DNA of 55,598 nucleotides, taken from assembly GCA_002419295.1 (NCBI GenBank), contig DIFW01000005.1, forward strand, positions 1 through 55,598, given 5' to 3'. The position numbers and the translations under genes are program-made. This document shows, in pieces, positions 48,853 through 55,598 of the stretch. Positions within the stretch are counted from its first letter, which is position 1, and each line of letters starts with the position of its first letter. Under the pieces are notes generated by a model that worked only from the letters and a program-made list of their open reading frames with translations, searched no databases and was not told where the DNA came from. Source of the stretch: Patescibacteria group bacterium UBA5738. GTDB lineage: Bacteria > Patescibacteriota > Minisyncoccia > Minisyncoccales > UBA5738.

Positions 48853-50217
48853 ATGGCAAAAGATAATATTCAAAAAATTTCAGTCATAGTCCCGAAAAGT
48901 CCATTTGTACAATCGAAATTGCAGGGGGTTAAACATTGTTTAGCGGCTCTTGATGTAGAGAGGCTTATGGATTGGTGGCCTGGCCAACCGCATACGCCTC
49001 ACAGAGATTCGGTAAAAGTGAGGGATATTCAAAGATCGCTAGATTGGAAAAGAGTCGCACAGATTGCAGCTTATTTATTGCAAAGGGAAATTGTTGATAC
49101 TCCTAGTCAACTTGATAAATATTTTCGAAAAATATACGAACCCAAAAAATTAGAGCCAGGGAGAGAATGGCCACCTAAAGTTTCAAAAGTAATAGGGTTT
49201 GAACGAAGCGAATACCCCACATTCTCTAATGTGCTTCTTCATGTAAATGGTGCAGAGATTAAAGAGATTAATTCTGCCAGCAATAAGGATAATGGGGCTG
49301 CCAATCTAATTTTTGACGAAAACAACAAAGATCTTCGTTTTTCTGTTATTGATGGACAACATAGAATTAATGGTGCATATTTGGCAATAAAAATACTGCA
49401 AGAAGAAAAACCCGACGAGAAATGGGAAATCCCTGCCGAAGTTTTTCTTGATTTAGATGAAGTTGGTGCTCCACCCAAAAATCAGGCGCAAATATTTATC
49501 GATGTAAATTTTTATCAAAAGAAAGTGGATCGTTCCCTTGTGGCCGATCTTTTCCCAACTGCCAGAGGTGAGAGAGATCCTCTCGATGATAAAGAGAGGG
49601 CTCAAGATATTGGTCGCAAGCTTATGCTTGAGGTAGGGCCTCTCGTTGGCATGGTGCAGATTCCAGGAATTAAATTCGGTGTTAAAGATGTGGTAACGCT
49701 TTCAACATTGAATTCGGCGATTGAAGATGTCCTAGAATCAATGGTTAAAGTTAATATTAAGAGCCTGGAAGAACAAACAGAATTTTTAGGACAATGCTTA
49801 GGGGCTTGGCTAGAAGCGACTGGTCGAAAACACGATATTGCAATTTCAGAAAAATTAGATCCCGATAGTGTCGCTTACCAAGGCCGTGTTCTTGTGTCAT
49901 TCCTTACTCTTCTTCCTGCCTGTATTTGGATATTGAAAAAAAATAAGACGATCCTTATTTCAGACGAAGCAAAAAAGACATTAACGAAATGGTTACAGGG
50001 TTTAATGGTCCGCGCGGGGTTGATAGACAAAGATAAATTCGTTACTAAATCAAAATTTAAAGAAAAGGGTTACTTAGGGAGCGGAGGAATTGGAAGGTTT
50101 AGAGATGTTCTTTGGGCGGCGTCTATTGGTACAGATAATGTTACGAAATTTTCGACTGAAAAGAGGAAACAGCTCGCAGAGGAATATAAATCTAGAGTGT
50201 ACTCTAAATTAGTCTAA
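48853..50217 (+). CDS. DGQHR-domain protein (DndB/DpdB-related)
   Basis: A 454-residue protein with SVIDGQHRINGAYLAIKIL near residue 165, the diagnostic DGQHR motif, followed by AQIFIDVNFYQKKVDRSL, typical of the fold (I-N-x-x-x-x-x-V). DGQHR proteins have a ParB/sulfiredoxin-like fold and include DndB of DNA phosphorothioation and DpdB of deazaguanine DNA modification, where they regulate or assist modification. No dnd or dpd genes are present. It is the first gene of a tight four-gene operon, two bases before the next start. The operon's base composition is visibly AT-richer than the flanking housekeeping genes. Confidence 0.85.
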   Translation: MAKDNIQKISVIVPKSPFVQSKLQGVKHCLAALDVERLMDWWPGQPHTPHRDSVKVRDIQRSLDWKRVAQIAAYLLQREIVDTPSQLDKYFRKIYEPKKLEPGREWPPKVSKVIGFERSEYPTFSNVLLHVNGAEIKEINSASNKDNGAANLIFDENNKDLRFSVIDGQHRINGAYLAIKILQEEKPDEKWEIPAEVFLDLDEVGAPPKNQAQIFIDVNFYQKKVDRSLVADLFPTARGERDPLDDKERAQDIGRKLMLEVGPLVGMVQIPGIKFGVKDVVTLSTLNSAIEDVLESMVKVNIKSLEEQTEFLGQCLGAWLEATGRKHDIAISEKLDPDSVAYQGRVLVSFLTLLPACIWILKKNKTILISDEAKKTLTKWLQGLMVRAGLIDKDKFVTKSKFKEKGYLGSGGIGRFRDVLWAASIGTDNVTKFSTEKRKQLAEEYKSRVYSKLV

Positions 50218-50219
50218 TT

Positions 50220-51083
50220 ATGAATATTGATGAAGGGTTTAGGAACCATGTTGATGCGATTTTTCAGCCGCTTAATAAAATTAGTGCCATACATAAACTT
50301 CCGGAACCTGGCAAATTTTCTGAGATACTAAAGGAATTTTCGGTAAAGATGAGTTCCTCTACCAGTTCCGTAACTTGGAATATTAATCAACAGATTGCAT
50401 CATATTTTGGAACTGCAGCTGTCGAGGTGTGGCTTCGTGGAGTTCACAGCTTTTTAATTTCAGTTTCTCTTACCGAAGTTAGCCCAATTTGGGCTTCGGT
50501 GAGTGGTTATTATTCTAGCCATTACTCTGTCAGAGGAATAGCTCATTTACTAGGATATTTTAATCTATTCAGCAAAAGCCAGACAGTTCAATTGCAACGA
50601 AATGGAGGGCGTTATTCTTGTGTATTCGCTTCTAAGCCAGGAGGAAAGAATGGCGGTGAGCATAAGTTATATTGGATTTTAGTTAAACGAAATCCTATTT
50701 TTGCGTCGGATCCGATTTTTACAGAGAATGATCAAAGTATTGATGCATCCGATATTGGTCATAGAAATTTCGCAAATTATATGGATCATCTTTTTATATT
50801 TCCTAATTTTCATCCCTTAGATGAAAAGGCGTTGAAAAATCGGATTGAACGCATTTCTAAAATTTCGCTCAATGATACACCGATTCCAAGAAGAAGTAGT
50901 TTTCCTGATGTTGATTATGTCCAATTGATTGCCTATCATCGAATTATAAGTTTTAGGAAAATTTTAGATGAGATATTGGGGAATAAAAATAAATTTTGGA
51001 AAGCATATAGAAATCCTGATTTTTCAAGTAAATATATGGATTTTCAATTAGCAAATAGCGATGGCCTTACTCCACTAAAATGA
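50220..51083 (+). CDS. Unknown protein in DGQHR-methyltransferase operon (possible HEPN-like)
   Basis: A 287-residue protein I cannot assign. Residues ~60-115 are helical: AAVEVWLRGVHSFLISVSL and SGYYSSHYSVRGIAHLLGYF. The YY-x-x-H-x-x-R-x-x-A pattern recalls HEPN or HEPN-like bundles of defence proteins, but no RX4-6H motif is evident. The C-terminal part has mixed strands and helices. It lies between the DGQHR and methyltransferase genes, overlapping the latter as ATGA, so it is probably an obligate partner. Confidence 0.6.
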   Translation: MNIDEGFRNHVDAIFQPLNKISAIHKLPEPGKFSEILKEFSVKMSSSTSSVTWNINQQIASYFGTAAVEVWLRGVHSFLISVSLTEVSPIWASVSGYYSSHYSVRGIAHLLGYFNLFSKSQTVQLQRNGGRYSCVFASKPGGKNGGEHKLYWILVKRNPIFASDPIFTENDQSIDASDIGHRNFANYMDHLFIFPNFHPLDEKALKNRIERISKISLNDTPIPRRSSFPDVDYVQLIAYHRIISFRKILDEILGNKNKFWKAYRNPDFSSKYMDFQLANSDGLTPLK

Positions 51084-52306
51084 AGTACATGGGATCTAAA
51101 AAGTTTATGTTGAGGAATGGTCTCGGTGAATTAATCCGGGATCAGCTTCAGCATGCAAATCGTTTTGTTGATCCTTTTTGCGGTTCGGGATCGGTGGTGT
51201 ATTTTGTTGCGCAAAATTTTGACAAACAGATTATTGCTTGCGATTTACAGGAATATGCCGTGGTTTTGGCAAATGCAGTGATTAGCCGGACCCAGAAAAC
51301 GGATACGGAATTATTAAAAAAAGATTGGCTTGATATTGCCGAAAAAAAAATTCAAAAATCAAAATTATTTTTGAAAGCTACTAATTTAGATAAATTATAT
51401 TCTAAAAATATAAGAAAATGGGTTAAGGAATCCCGGAAACTTTGCGAAACTAAATCAATAATCGGGCCGGTCTGGAACGCTTATGGTGGCCATTATTTTA
51501 GTCCAAAACAATCCCTTACTTTTGATTATTTGATAAAGACGCTTCCCCAAGACAAAGAGCTTAGAAATCTTTGTTTGGCCTCGGTAATAGGAGCGGCCTC
51601 AAAGTGCGCCGCTTCTCCAGGTCATACCGCACAACCATTTCAACCTACCAAGACCGCAAAAAAATTTATAAAGGATGCTTGGGAAATTGATGTAATCAAA
51701 TCGTGTGAGTCGATTTTAGAAGAAATTGCTAAAAATTACGCAAAAACTAAGGGCATCGCTTTAGTGTCCAGCGCGCAGCAGATAACTTCTACTTTAATGA
51801 AGGGGGATCTTGTGATCGTTGATCCTCCGTATTCTGGGGTGCAATACAGCCGTTTTTATCATGTTTTAGAAACAATCGCGCGTGGGAAATGCGGTTCCGT
51901 TAGTGGTGTTGGGAGGTATCCCGCTTGGGCTGAACGGCCGCAATCGGAATTCAGCAATATAAGCACATCCATTAAGGCTTTAGAGGATTTAATGTCAGGG
52001 CTTATAAAAAAAGAGGTAACTGTCATTTTCACTTTTCCAAAAGGTAAATGTAGCAATGGTCTTTCTGGGGAGAAAGTGAGAGAAATCGCAGAAAAATGGT
52101 TTAATATCGATGGGGAAAGCAGGACCCACGAACATCCAATATGCGGTAAATTTAGCACGATGGGAGGCAACAACAAAACAAAGATTAAGGGTGACCGCGT
52201 AAAAGCAGCACGCATTATGTCCGAAGAGATCATTCTTCTTCTAAAGCCGAAAACAAATGTGGATATAACGAGAGTAGATACTACAAAAATTTATGAATGC
52301 AGGTAA
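51080..52306 (+). CDS. D12-class DNA adenine methyltransferase
   Basis: A 408-residue methyltransferase. MKYMGSKKFMLRNG is the D12-family opening, VDPFCGSGSVVYFVA (~residues 30-44) is SAM motif I, and VIVDPPYSGVQYSRFYH (~248-264) is the DPPY catalytic motif IV of N6-adenine (or N4-cytosine) methylases. Between them a ~200-residue insert replaces the usual compact recognition domain and carries HTAQPFQPT. It should methylate adenine at a specific DNA site; the sequence is unknown. It overlaps the genes on both sides (4 bp and 14 bp). Confidence 0.85.
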   Translation: MKYMGSKKFMLRNGLGELIRDQLQHANRFVDPFCGSGSVVYFVAQNFDKQIIACDLQEYAVVLANAVISRTQKTDTELLKKDWLDIAEKKIQKSKLFLKATNLDKLYSKNIRKWVKESRKLCETKSIIGPVWNAYGGHYFSPKQSLTFDYLIKTLPQDKELRNLCLASVIGAASKCAASPGHTAQPFQPTKTAKKFIKDAWEIDVIKSCESILEEIAKNYAKTKGIALVSSAQQITSTLMKGDLVIVDPPYSGVQYSRFYHVLETIARGKCGSVSGVGRYPAWAERPQSEFSNISTSIKALEDLMSGLIKKEVTVIFTFPKGKCSNGLSGEKVREIAEKWFNIDGESRTHEHPICGKFSTMGGNNKTKIKGDRVKAARIMSEEIILLLKPKTNVDITRVDTTKIYECR

Positions 52307-53168
52307 AAAAATAACAATTTTTTTGGTCACAGGGCTTCCTAAGGGTGTGAGAGAAATAAAGATTGATCAATGGAGCGGAAAAGCAATATGCGGTCCGCGT
52401 AATGCCTTAAGTGAGATTATAAATTTGCCCGAGATCGAAAGCGGGGCTTGTGTTTATTTTTTAATCGGAAATTCTGATGAGGGTGGTTTACTTGATGTGT
52501 ATGTTGGGGAAGCGGATGGTTTCAAGGAACGGATCAGGGACCATGATTATAAAAAAGATTGGTGGCAGGATGTTGCTATCTTCGTGAGCCAGGACAAATC
52601 ATTAACAAAAACAGGGATTCAATATCTTGAGAGCGTTTGCGTTGAGCGATTAAAAAAAATAGGGAAGTGCAATTTAAAAAATGGCAATAATCCAACAACA
52701 CCAACTATGCCACGGGAAGATATAAGCGGGCTGGAAATGTTTTATGAAAATCTCGCAACGATAATGCCGTTACTCAGTTATGATATTTTCGCTCAATCAA
52801 GTATTTTACCGGCTAAGGATAAAAATAAGTATCCAATATTTATTTGCAAAAGAGGGGCGGATATAATTGCGACTGGCCAGTTACTTGAAGATGGCAAAAT
52901 GAAAGTTTTTAAATCTTCGCACGCCGCATCGGAAGAAACTCAATCATTCCAAAGTCATCCTTATAAAAAATTGAAAGATGAGCTCGTAGAGATGAAACGA
53001 CTGATGGCCGATGGTAAAGCATTAATTTTTACCGATGACTATGTTTTTGATAGCCCAAGTGCTGCGGCCGCCATAATTCAAGGTAGGTCAGCATCAGGGC
53101 CGTTGGAATGGAAAACGGAGGAAGGAACTTCTTTAAAGGAAATAATGGACTCAACTGTCAGAAAATAG
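52293..53168 (+). CDS. GIY-YIG nuclease family protein with DUF4357 domain
   Basis: A 291-residue protein. ACVYFLIGN and LLDVYVGEADGFKERIRDH (~residues 52-85) form the GIY-YIG core (VYF...YVG, then Arg in KERIRDH), and IQYLESVCVERLK supplies the metal-binding Glu. The C-terminal third, with SPSAAAAIIQGRSASGPLEWK, is the DUF4357 domain. It is a plausible DNA endonuclease partner of the methyltransferase, which it overlaps by 14 bp. Together they resemble a restriction-modification pair extended by the DGQHR and unknown proteins. Confidence 0.82.
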   Translation: MNAGKKITIFLVTGLPKGVREIKIDQWSGKAICGPRNALSEIINLPEIESGACVYFLIGNSDEGGLLDVYVGEADGFKERIRDHDYKKDWWQDVAIFVSQDKSLTKTGIQYLESVCVERLKKIGKCNLKNGNNPTTPTMPREDISGLEMFYENLATIMPLLSYDIFAQSSILPAKDKNKYPIFICKRGADIIATGQLLEDGKMKVFKSSHAASEETQSFQSHPYKKLKDELVEMKRLMADGKALIFTDDYVFDSPSAAAAIIQGRSASGPLEWKTEEGTSLKEIMDSTVRK

Positions 53169-53256
53169 TTTAGCTGTTATTTTGGGAAAATTGCCTTGTC
53201 GTTGATCTGTGCCTGTTTAATGGACACGGATGAAATCCGCCGCCAAAAAGGTATCC

Positions 53257-53373
53257 GCCAAAAAAATCTTAGGTTTTCAGTCTTGGATCCGCTTTCCGCC
53301 AAAAAATTGTGGGGAGTTTGAAATTGGGATGGGGACGGGGAGGGTTTGTTTTTTAGGGAAAATAGACAGAGAG
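53257..53373 (+). repeat. 117-bp direct repeat, left copy, with G-quadruplex motif
   Basis: Bases 53257-53373 match 55453-55568 except for about four differences, one of them an A-run length change. Near the middle, four G-runs within 19 nt (53326-53344, G3-AT-G4-AC-G4-A-G3) form a strong G-quadruplex motif. It lies between the GIY-YIG gene and the next promoter; no ORF is convincing. The preceding 88 bp (53169-53256) hold nothing clear besides CCGCCAAAAA repeats. Confidence 0.85.
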
Positions 53374-53381
53374 GAACTGAT

Positions 53382-53409
53382 TTGACAAAAATGTTGATTG
53401 TTGTAGATT
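53382..53409 (+). promoter_or_regulatory. Promoter of the cassette
   Basis: TTGACA (53382-53387), 16 bp, TAGATT (53404-53409), nine bases after the left direct repeat. GGGAGG at 53425-53430 is a good Shine-Dalgarno site for the GTG at 53439. Confidence 0.55.
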
Positions 53410-53438
53410 GGTTCTAACGAACGCGGGAGGATTTGTTT

Positions 53439-53870
53439 GTGATAGATATAGATTGGAATAGGTATGTCGGAAGAACAACCTATGGGAACATAGCATCTTT
53501 GGAGGCGCAGGTGGTACCACGATGCAATATTCCGTTAGAACCTCGTGATTTTTCCGTCAAAATGGTTATGGCAATTCCTATGGAAGGCGTTAGGGTTGAC
53601 GGGCGAATTGGCAAAATTGAAGATAGCACTTTTATTACTACGCCAGAGATATTGAAAGTTGCCGATTCGGAGAATCCAGTTCAAATGGCATTCAAAGTAT
53701 CAAGGGGGCGGCGATCGTTGGAATTATTGACGCACCCTGACAATCCTGCAATAGTCTTGGTGGCAAACGGCATTCTTCAAGTCGCAAAAAGCGAAAATAA
53801 AATGCCGCTTGGCTTTCGCCTTGATATTTCCAAGGCGCTTGTGATATATGAAACAGTTGCGGCGGATTAG
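53439..53870 (+). CDS. Unknown 143-residue protein in repeat-bounded segment
   Basis: A soluble protein starting MIDIDWNRYVGRTTYGN, with alternating hydrophobic residues suggesting mainly beta structure (DFSVKMVMAIPM, STFITTPEILKVAD, PAIVLVANGILQV). No family is recognised. GTG 53439 is chosen because GGAGG lies 8 nt upstream; a TTG at 53433 would be only 2 nt from it. The stop codon lies inside a terminator hairpin. It is the first gene of the segment between the direct repeats. Confidence 0.55.
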   Translation: MIDIDWNRYVGRTTYGNIASLEAQVVPRCNIPLEPRDFSVKMVMAIPMEGVRVDGRIGKIEDSTFITTPEILKVADSENPVQMAFKVSRGRRSLELLTHPDNPAIVLVANGILQVAKSENKMPLGFRLDISKALVIYETVAAD

Positions 53871-53889
53871 CGTTTAGTCCGCCGTTTTT
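53860..53889 (+). terminator. Terminator after the 143-residue gene
   Basis: CGGCGGA (53860-53866) and TCCGCCG (53878-53884) pair around an 11-nt loop containing the stop codon, followed by TTTTTC. Confidence 0.75.
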
Positions 53890-53967
53890 CAATTGTTGAA
53901 ATGAAAAATCCAGCGAGGTTAAACCTTGCCAAATTTTTTTGCCGCAGGCGCCCGGAGGGACACGATA

Positions 53968-53996
53968 TTGACAGAAAAGGATAAAATGCGTAAAAG
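53968..53996 (+). promoter_or_regulatory. Possible promoter of the aminotransferase gene
   Basis: TTGACA (53968-53973), 17 bp, TAAAAG (53991-53996). The -10 box is weak. AAAGGAGG at 54041-54048 is a strong Shine-Dalgarno site for a TTG start at 54057. Confidence 0.45.
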
Positions 53997-54056
53997 GGGT
54001 AAAACAAGCGGTTATTTAACAAATTAATTTCAACCGCTCCAAAGGAGGTTGTGACA

Positions 54057-55247
54057 TTGAGAAAATCAAGATTGCCGCCGGGCGGCAACAACCTGTTCCA
54101 AGAAATCAAGGAACAGTGCAGAAAAGCTGAGCAAGGCGGAAAGAAAATTATCAATCTTTCCATCGGCCAACCGTCAGGATCCGCGTTATTTAGCGCAAGA
54201 AACGCGGCTTCATGGGCGGTCATGAGCGATCAGGAATCAATGCACGGGTATCAGGACAACGGTTCACCGGGTGTGCCTGATTTTGCGAAACGATTCGTGG
54301 GGGCGCACATCAGGCGACCGGTAGGGGGTGCTGGTGCAGAGATCGCTTATTTGCCCATTCCAGGGATCAAACCGATTCTCGGAATGATTCCGCAAGCTTG
54401 CGGGGCAATAACAAATCCGTGCTCTGTTATTGCCGCCACAATGACGGATCCGGGGTACCCGACACCAGCAACGCAGTGCCGATATTTGGGTGTGCCACAT
54501 TATTCGTTGGCGTTGAATCCCGGAAACAAATTTCGTTTCAGTGTGCGGGATATCAGACCGACAACGAACTTGTTGATGTTAAATGTACCCCACAATCCTT
54601 CAGGGCAGATTGCGGATAGGGAATGGTGGAATGAGATATGCGATCACTGTGCAAGAAAAGGGATTCGGCTTTTCAACGATGGTGCTTACGCCGCACTTTC
54701 TTATCCTCGATCAAGTAGCACGCTAACTGATGTCGCCATGGATTATCCTGAACTTTCTTGGGCGGAGGCGTTTTCCGCTTCAAAGTTGATTGGGAATGGC
54801 ACGGGCTGGCGCATCGGGGCTATGGCTGGATCGCCGGATTTTATCGGGGACATTGGAATCATAAAAGGCAACGCTGATTCCGGGTTTGCCGCCCCGATGG
54901 CGGCGGGCGTGATCTTCGCGCTTGAAAACGATCAAGAGGGAATTACAGCAAACCGTCGCCTTTATAGGGAACGGATTGTTATTCTCAAGGAATTGTTGGA
55001 AGATTGTGGAATGAGTATGGCGGTTGTGCCGGAGGCCGGATTTTTTACGCTTTGGAAAGCTCCGAATCAGGCTTTTGGCCGCCGAATTGCGGATGGCCGG
55101 GAATTTAATCAATTGATGATTGAAAATACCGGAGTCGTCGGAGTCCATTTTGGACCATACATCCGGTATTCCGTAACTTCCGACATTGAAAATATGGTGC
55201 CGAAAATAACCACGGCTTTTAATGCCGCAAAAACACACTATGACTAG
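54057..55247 (+). CDS. Class I/II PLP-dependent aminotransferase (DapL-like)
   Basis: A 396-residue aminotransferase of fold type I. INLSIGQPSG near residue 35 is the family opening, NVPHNPSGQ near 181 has the Asn that contacts PLP, NDGAYAALSY near 205 the Asp/Tyr pair, and SASKLIGNGTGWRIG gives the Schiff-base lysine near 243. It resembles LL-diaminopimelate and aspartate-type aminotransferases; the substrate is undefined. TTG 54057 is chosen because AAAGGAGG lies 8 nt upstream, while GTG 54051 is only 2 nt away. It lies between the direct repeats and ends at a strong terminator. Confidence 0.8.
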   Translation: MRKSRLPPGGNNLFQEIKEQCRKAEQGGKKIINLSIGQPSGSALFSARNAASWAVMSDQESMHGYQDNGSPGVPDFAKRFVGAHIRRPVGGAGAEIAYLPIPGIKPILGMIPQACGAITNPCSVIAATMTDPGYPTPATQCRYLGVPHYSLALNPGNKFRFSVRDIRPTTNLLMLNVPHNPSGQIADREWWNEICDHCARKGIRLFNDGAYAALSYPRSSSTLTDVAMDYPELSWAEAFSASKLIGNGTGWRIGAMAGSPDFIGDIGIIKGNADSGFAAPMAAGVIFALENDQEGITANRRLYRERIVILKELLEDCGMSMAVVPEAGFFTLWKAPNQAFGRRIADGREFNQLMIENTGVVGVHFGPYIRYSVTSDIENMVPKITTAFNAAKTHYD

Positions 55248-55273
55248 AGCGATGGCAATCGCTCTCTTTTTTT
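55246..55273 (+). terminator. Rho-independent terminator
   Basis: AGAGCGAT (55246-55253) and ATCGCTCT (55258-55265) pair around GGCA, followed by C and seven T. It directly follows the aminotransferase stop. Confidence 0.88.
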
Positions 55274-55452
55274 AATTTTCTTGCCGTTAAAACATAAAAA
55301 AAGACATCTGCACCTATTGATTGTATCAGATTGTTTTTAATGAAATTTTCGAAAGGCCGAGCCTTCGCGCTTGGCAAAGTCGCGCAATCGCGGAAAACTT
55401 TTGCACGATATGATATGTTTGACCCGATTTTTAATTTGGTTAAGATATTTTT
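55274..55452. other. Intergenic region before the right direct repeat
   Basis: A short open frame from 55331 (FSKGRAFALGKVAQSRK) has no Shine-Dalgarno site and no recognised family, and runs into the direct repeat, so I do not support it as a gene. No other feature is visible. Confidence 0.4.
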
Positions 55453-55568
55453 GCCAAAAAATCTTAGGTTTTCGGTCTTGGACTCGCTTTCCGCCAAAAA
55501 ATTGTGGGGAGTTTGAAATTGGGATGGGGGCGGGGAGGGTTTGTTTTTTAGGGAAAATAGACAGAGAG
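55453..55568 (+). repeat. 116-bp direct repeat, right copy, with G-quadruplex motif
   Basis: Matches the left copy at 53257. Here the G-runs are G3-AT-G5-C-G4-A-G3 (55521-55539). After it, to the window end, is an ACCCC/GGGGT hairpin (55577-55591) that is cut off by the window edge. Confidence 0.85.
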
Positions 55569-55598
55569 TCAGAGTAACCCCTCACTGGGGTAGCGCCC

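Noticed and set aside
53169..53438. Integron-type attC or phage att identity for the direct repeats
   Set aside because: The repeats lack attC-like inverted core sites and no integrase is in the window, so only the neutral term direct repeat is supported.
55331..55516. 61-residue open frame near the right edge
   Set aside because: No ribosome-binding site or family; it runs into the direct repeat and is probably non-coding.
1..55598. Possible SR1/Gracilibacteria genetic code (TGA as glycine)
   Set aside because: TGA ends many proteins at their natural C-termini, often in ATGA overlaps with the next gene (7702-7704, 28263-28265, 51081-51083), so the standard bacterial code fits.
1..55598. 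CRISPR array
   Set aside because: No series of regularly spaced identical repeats and no cas genes were seen; the dispersed stem-loops are kilobases apart.

Overview
The window looks like part of a Candidate Phyla Radiation (Patescibacteria, Parcubacteria-like) genome. This is inference from gene content; no 16S gene is present. The signs are compact operons with 1-20 bp overlaps, few Shine-Dalgarno sites, small single-domain proteins, a sigma-region-4/HARE-HTH regulator, a paired membrane protein and VirD4/TraG-like ATPase beside core genes, a four-helix-bundle gene, minimal toxin-antitoxin pairs, and a large envelope-polysaccharide locus with almost no other biosynthesis. TGA ends many genes at natural C-termini, so the SR1/Gracilibacteria code (TGA = Gly) does not apply.

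Bases 1-15.5 kb form a one-directional surface-polysaccharide locus. It encodes all five enzyme types for UDP-2,3-diacetamido-2,3-dideoxy-mannuronate (WbpA, B, E, D, I), then HisH/HisF/WbpG-type proteins that would supply ammonia and convert an acetamido group to an acetamidino group, as for the Pseudomonas aeruginosa O5 O-antigen. Also present are a flippase, a putative polymerase, two glycosyltransferases, an acyltransferase, a PglC-type initiating phosphoglycosyltransferase and a split transketolase whose second half lacks its C-terminal domain. After a DUF4143-type ATPase (15.65-16.8 kb) the locus continues to 22.9 kb with a second sugar aminotransferase, a WbpM/PglF-type 4,6-dehydratase, a Wzz-like protein and an O-antigen ligase/polymerase with C-terminal TPRs.

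Bases 22.9-47.6 kb are mainly housekeeping: murB, hpf, secA, secD, secF, inorganic pyrophosphatase, the sigma-4/HARE regulator, the secretion-like ATPase pair, pgk, a RecJ-like DHH phosphoesterase, a type IV pilin, rnpB, murJ, lepA and an FtsB/DivIC-like protein. Two toxin-antitoxin modules (AbiEi/AbiEii and MntA/HepT), a second DUF4143 ATPase and a truncated NYN gene are interspersed. A stem-loop repeat with a conserved GATTAC-type loop occurs at about 17.0, 24.96, 27.48 and 43.43 kb. A 162-nt element with 19-bp terminal inverted repeats lies just upstream of rnpB.

Bases 47.6-55.6 kb look accessory. A four-helix-bundle gene, tRNA-Gly(CCC) and an AbrB-like gene precede an AT-rich, translationally coupled four-gene operon: DGQHR protein, unknown protein with a HEPN-like helix, D12-class DNA adenine methyltransferase, GIY-YIG/DUF4357 nuclease. 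This is the best candidate for an undescribed DNA-modification or defence system. It is followed by a 2.1-kb segment (unknown gene plus class I aminotransferase) bounded by two ~117-bp nearly identical direct repeats, each with a four-run G-quadruplex motif.
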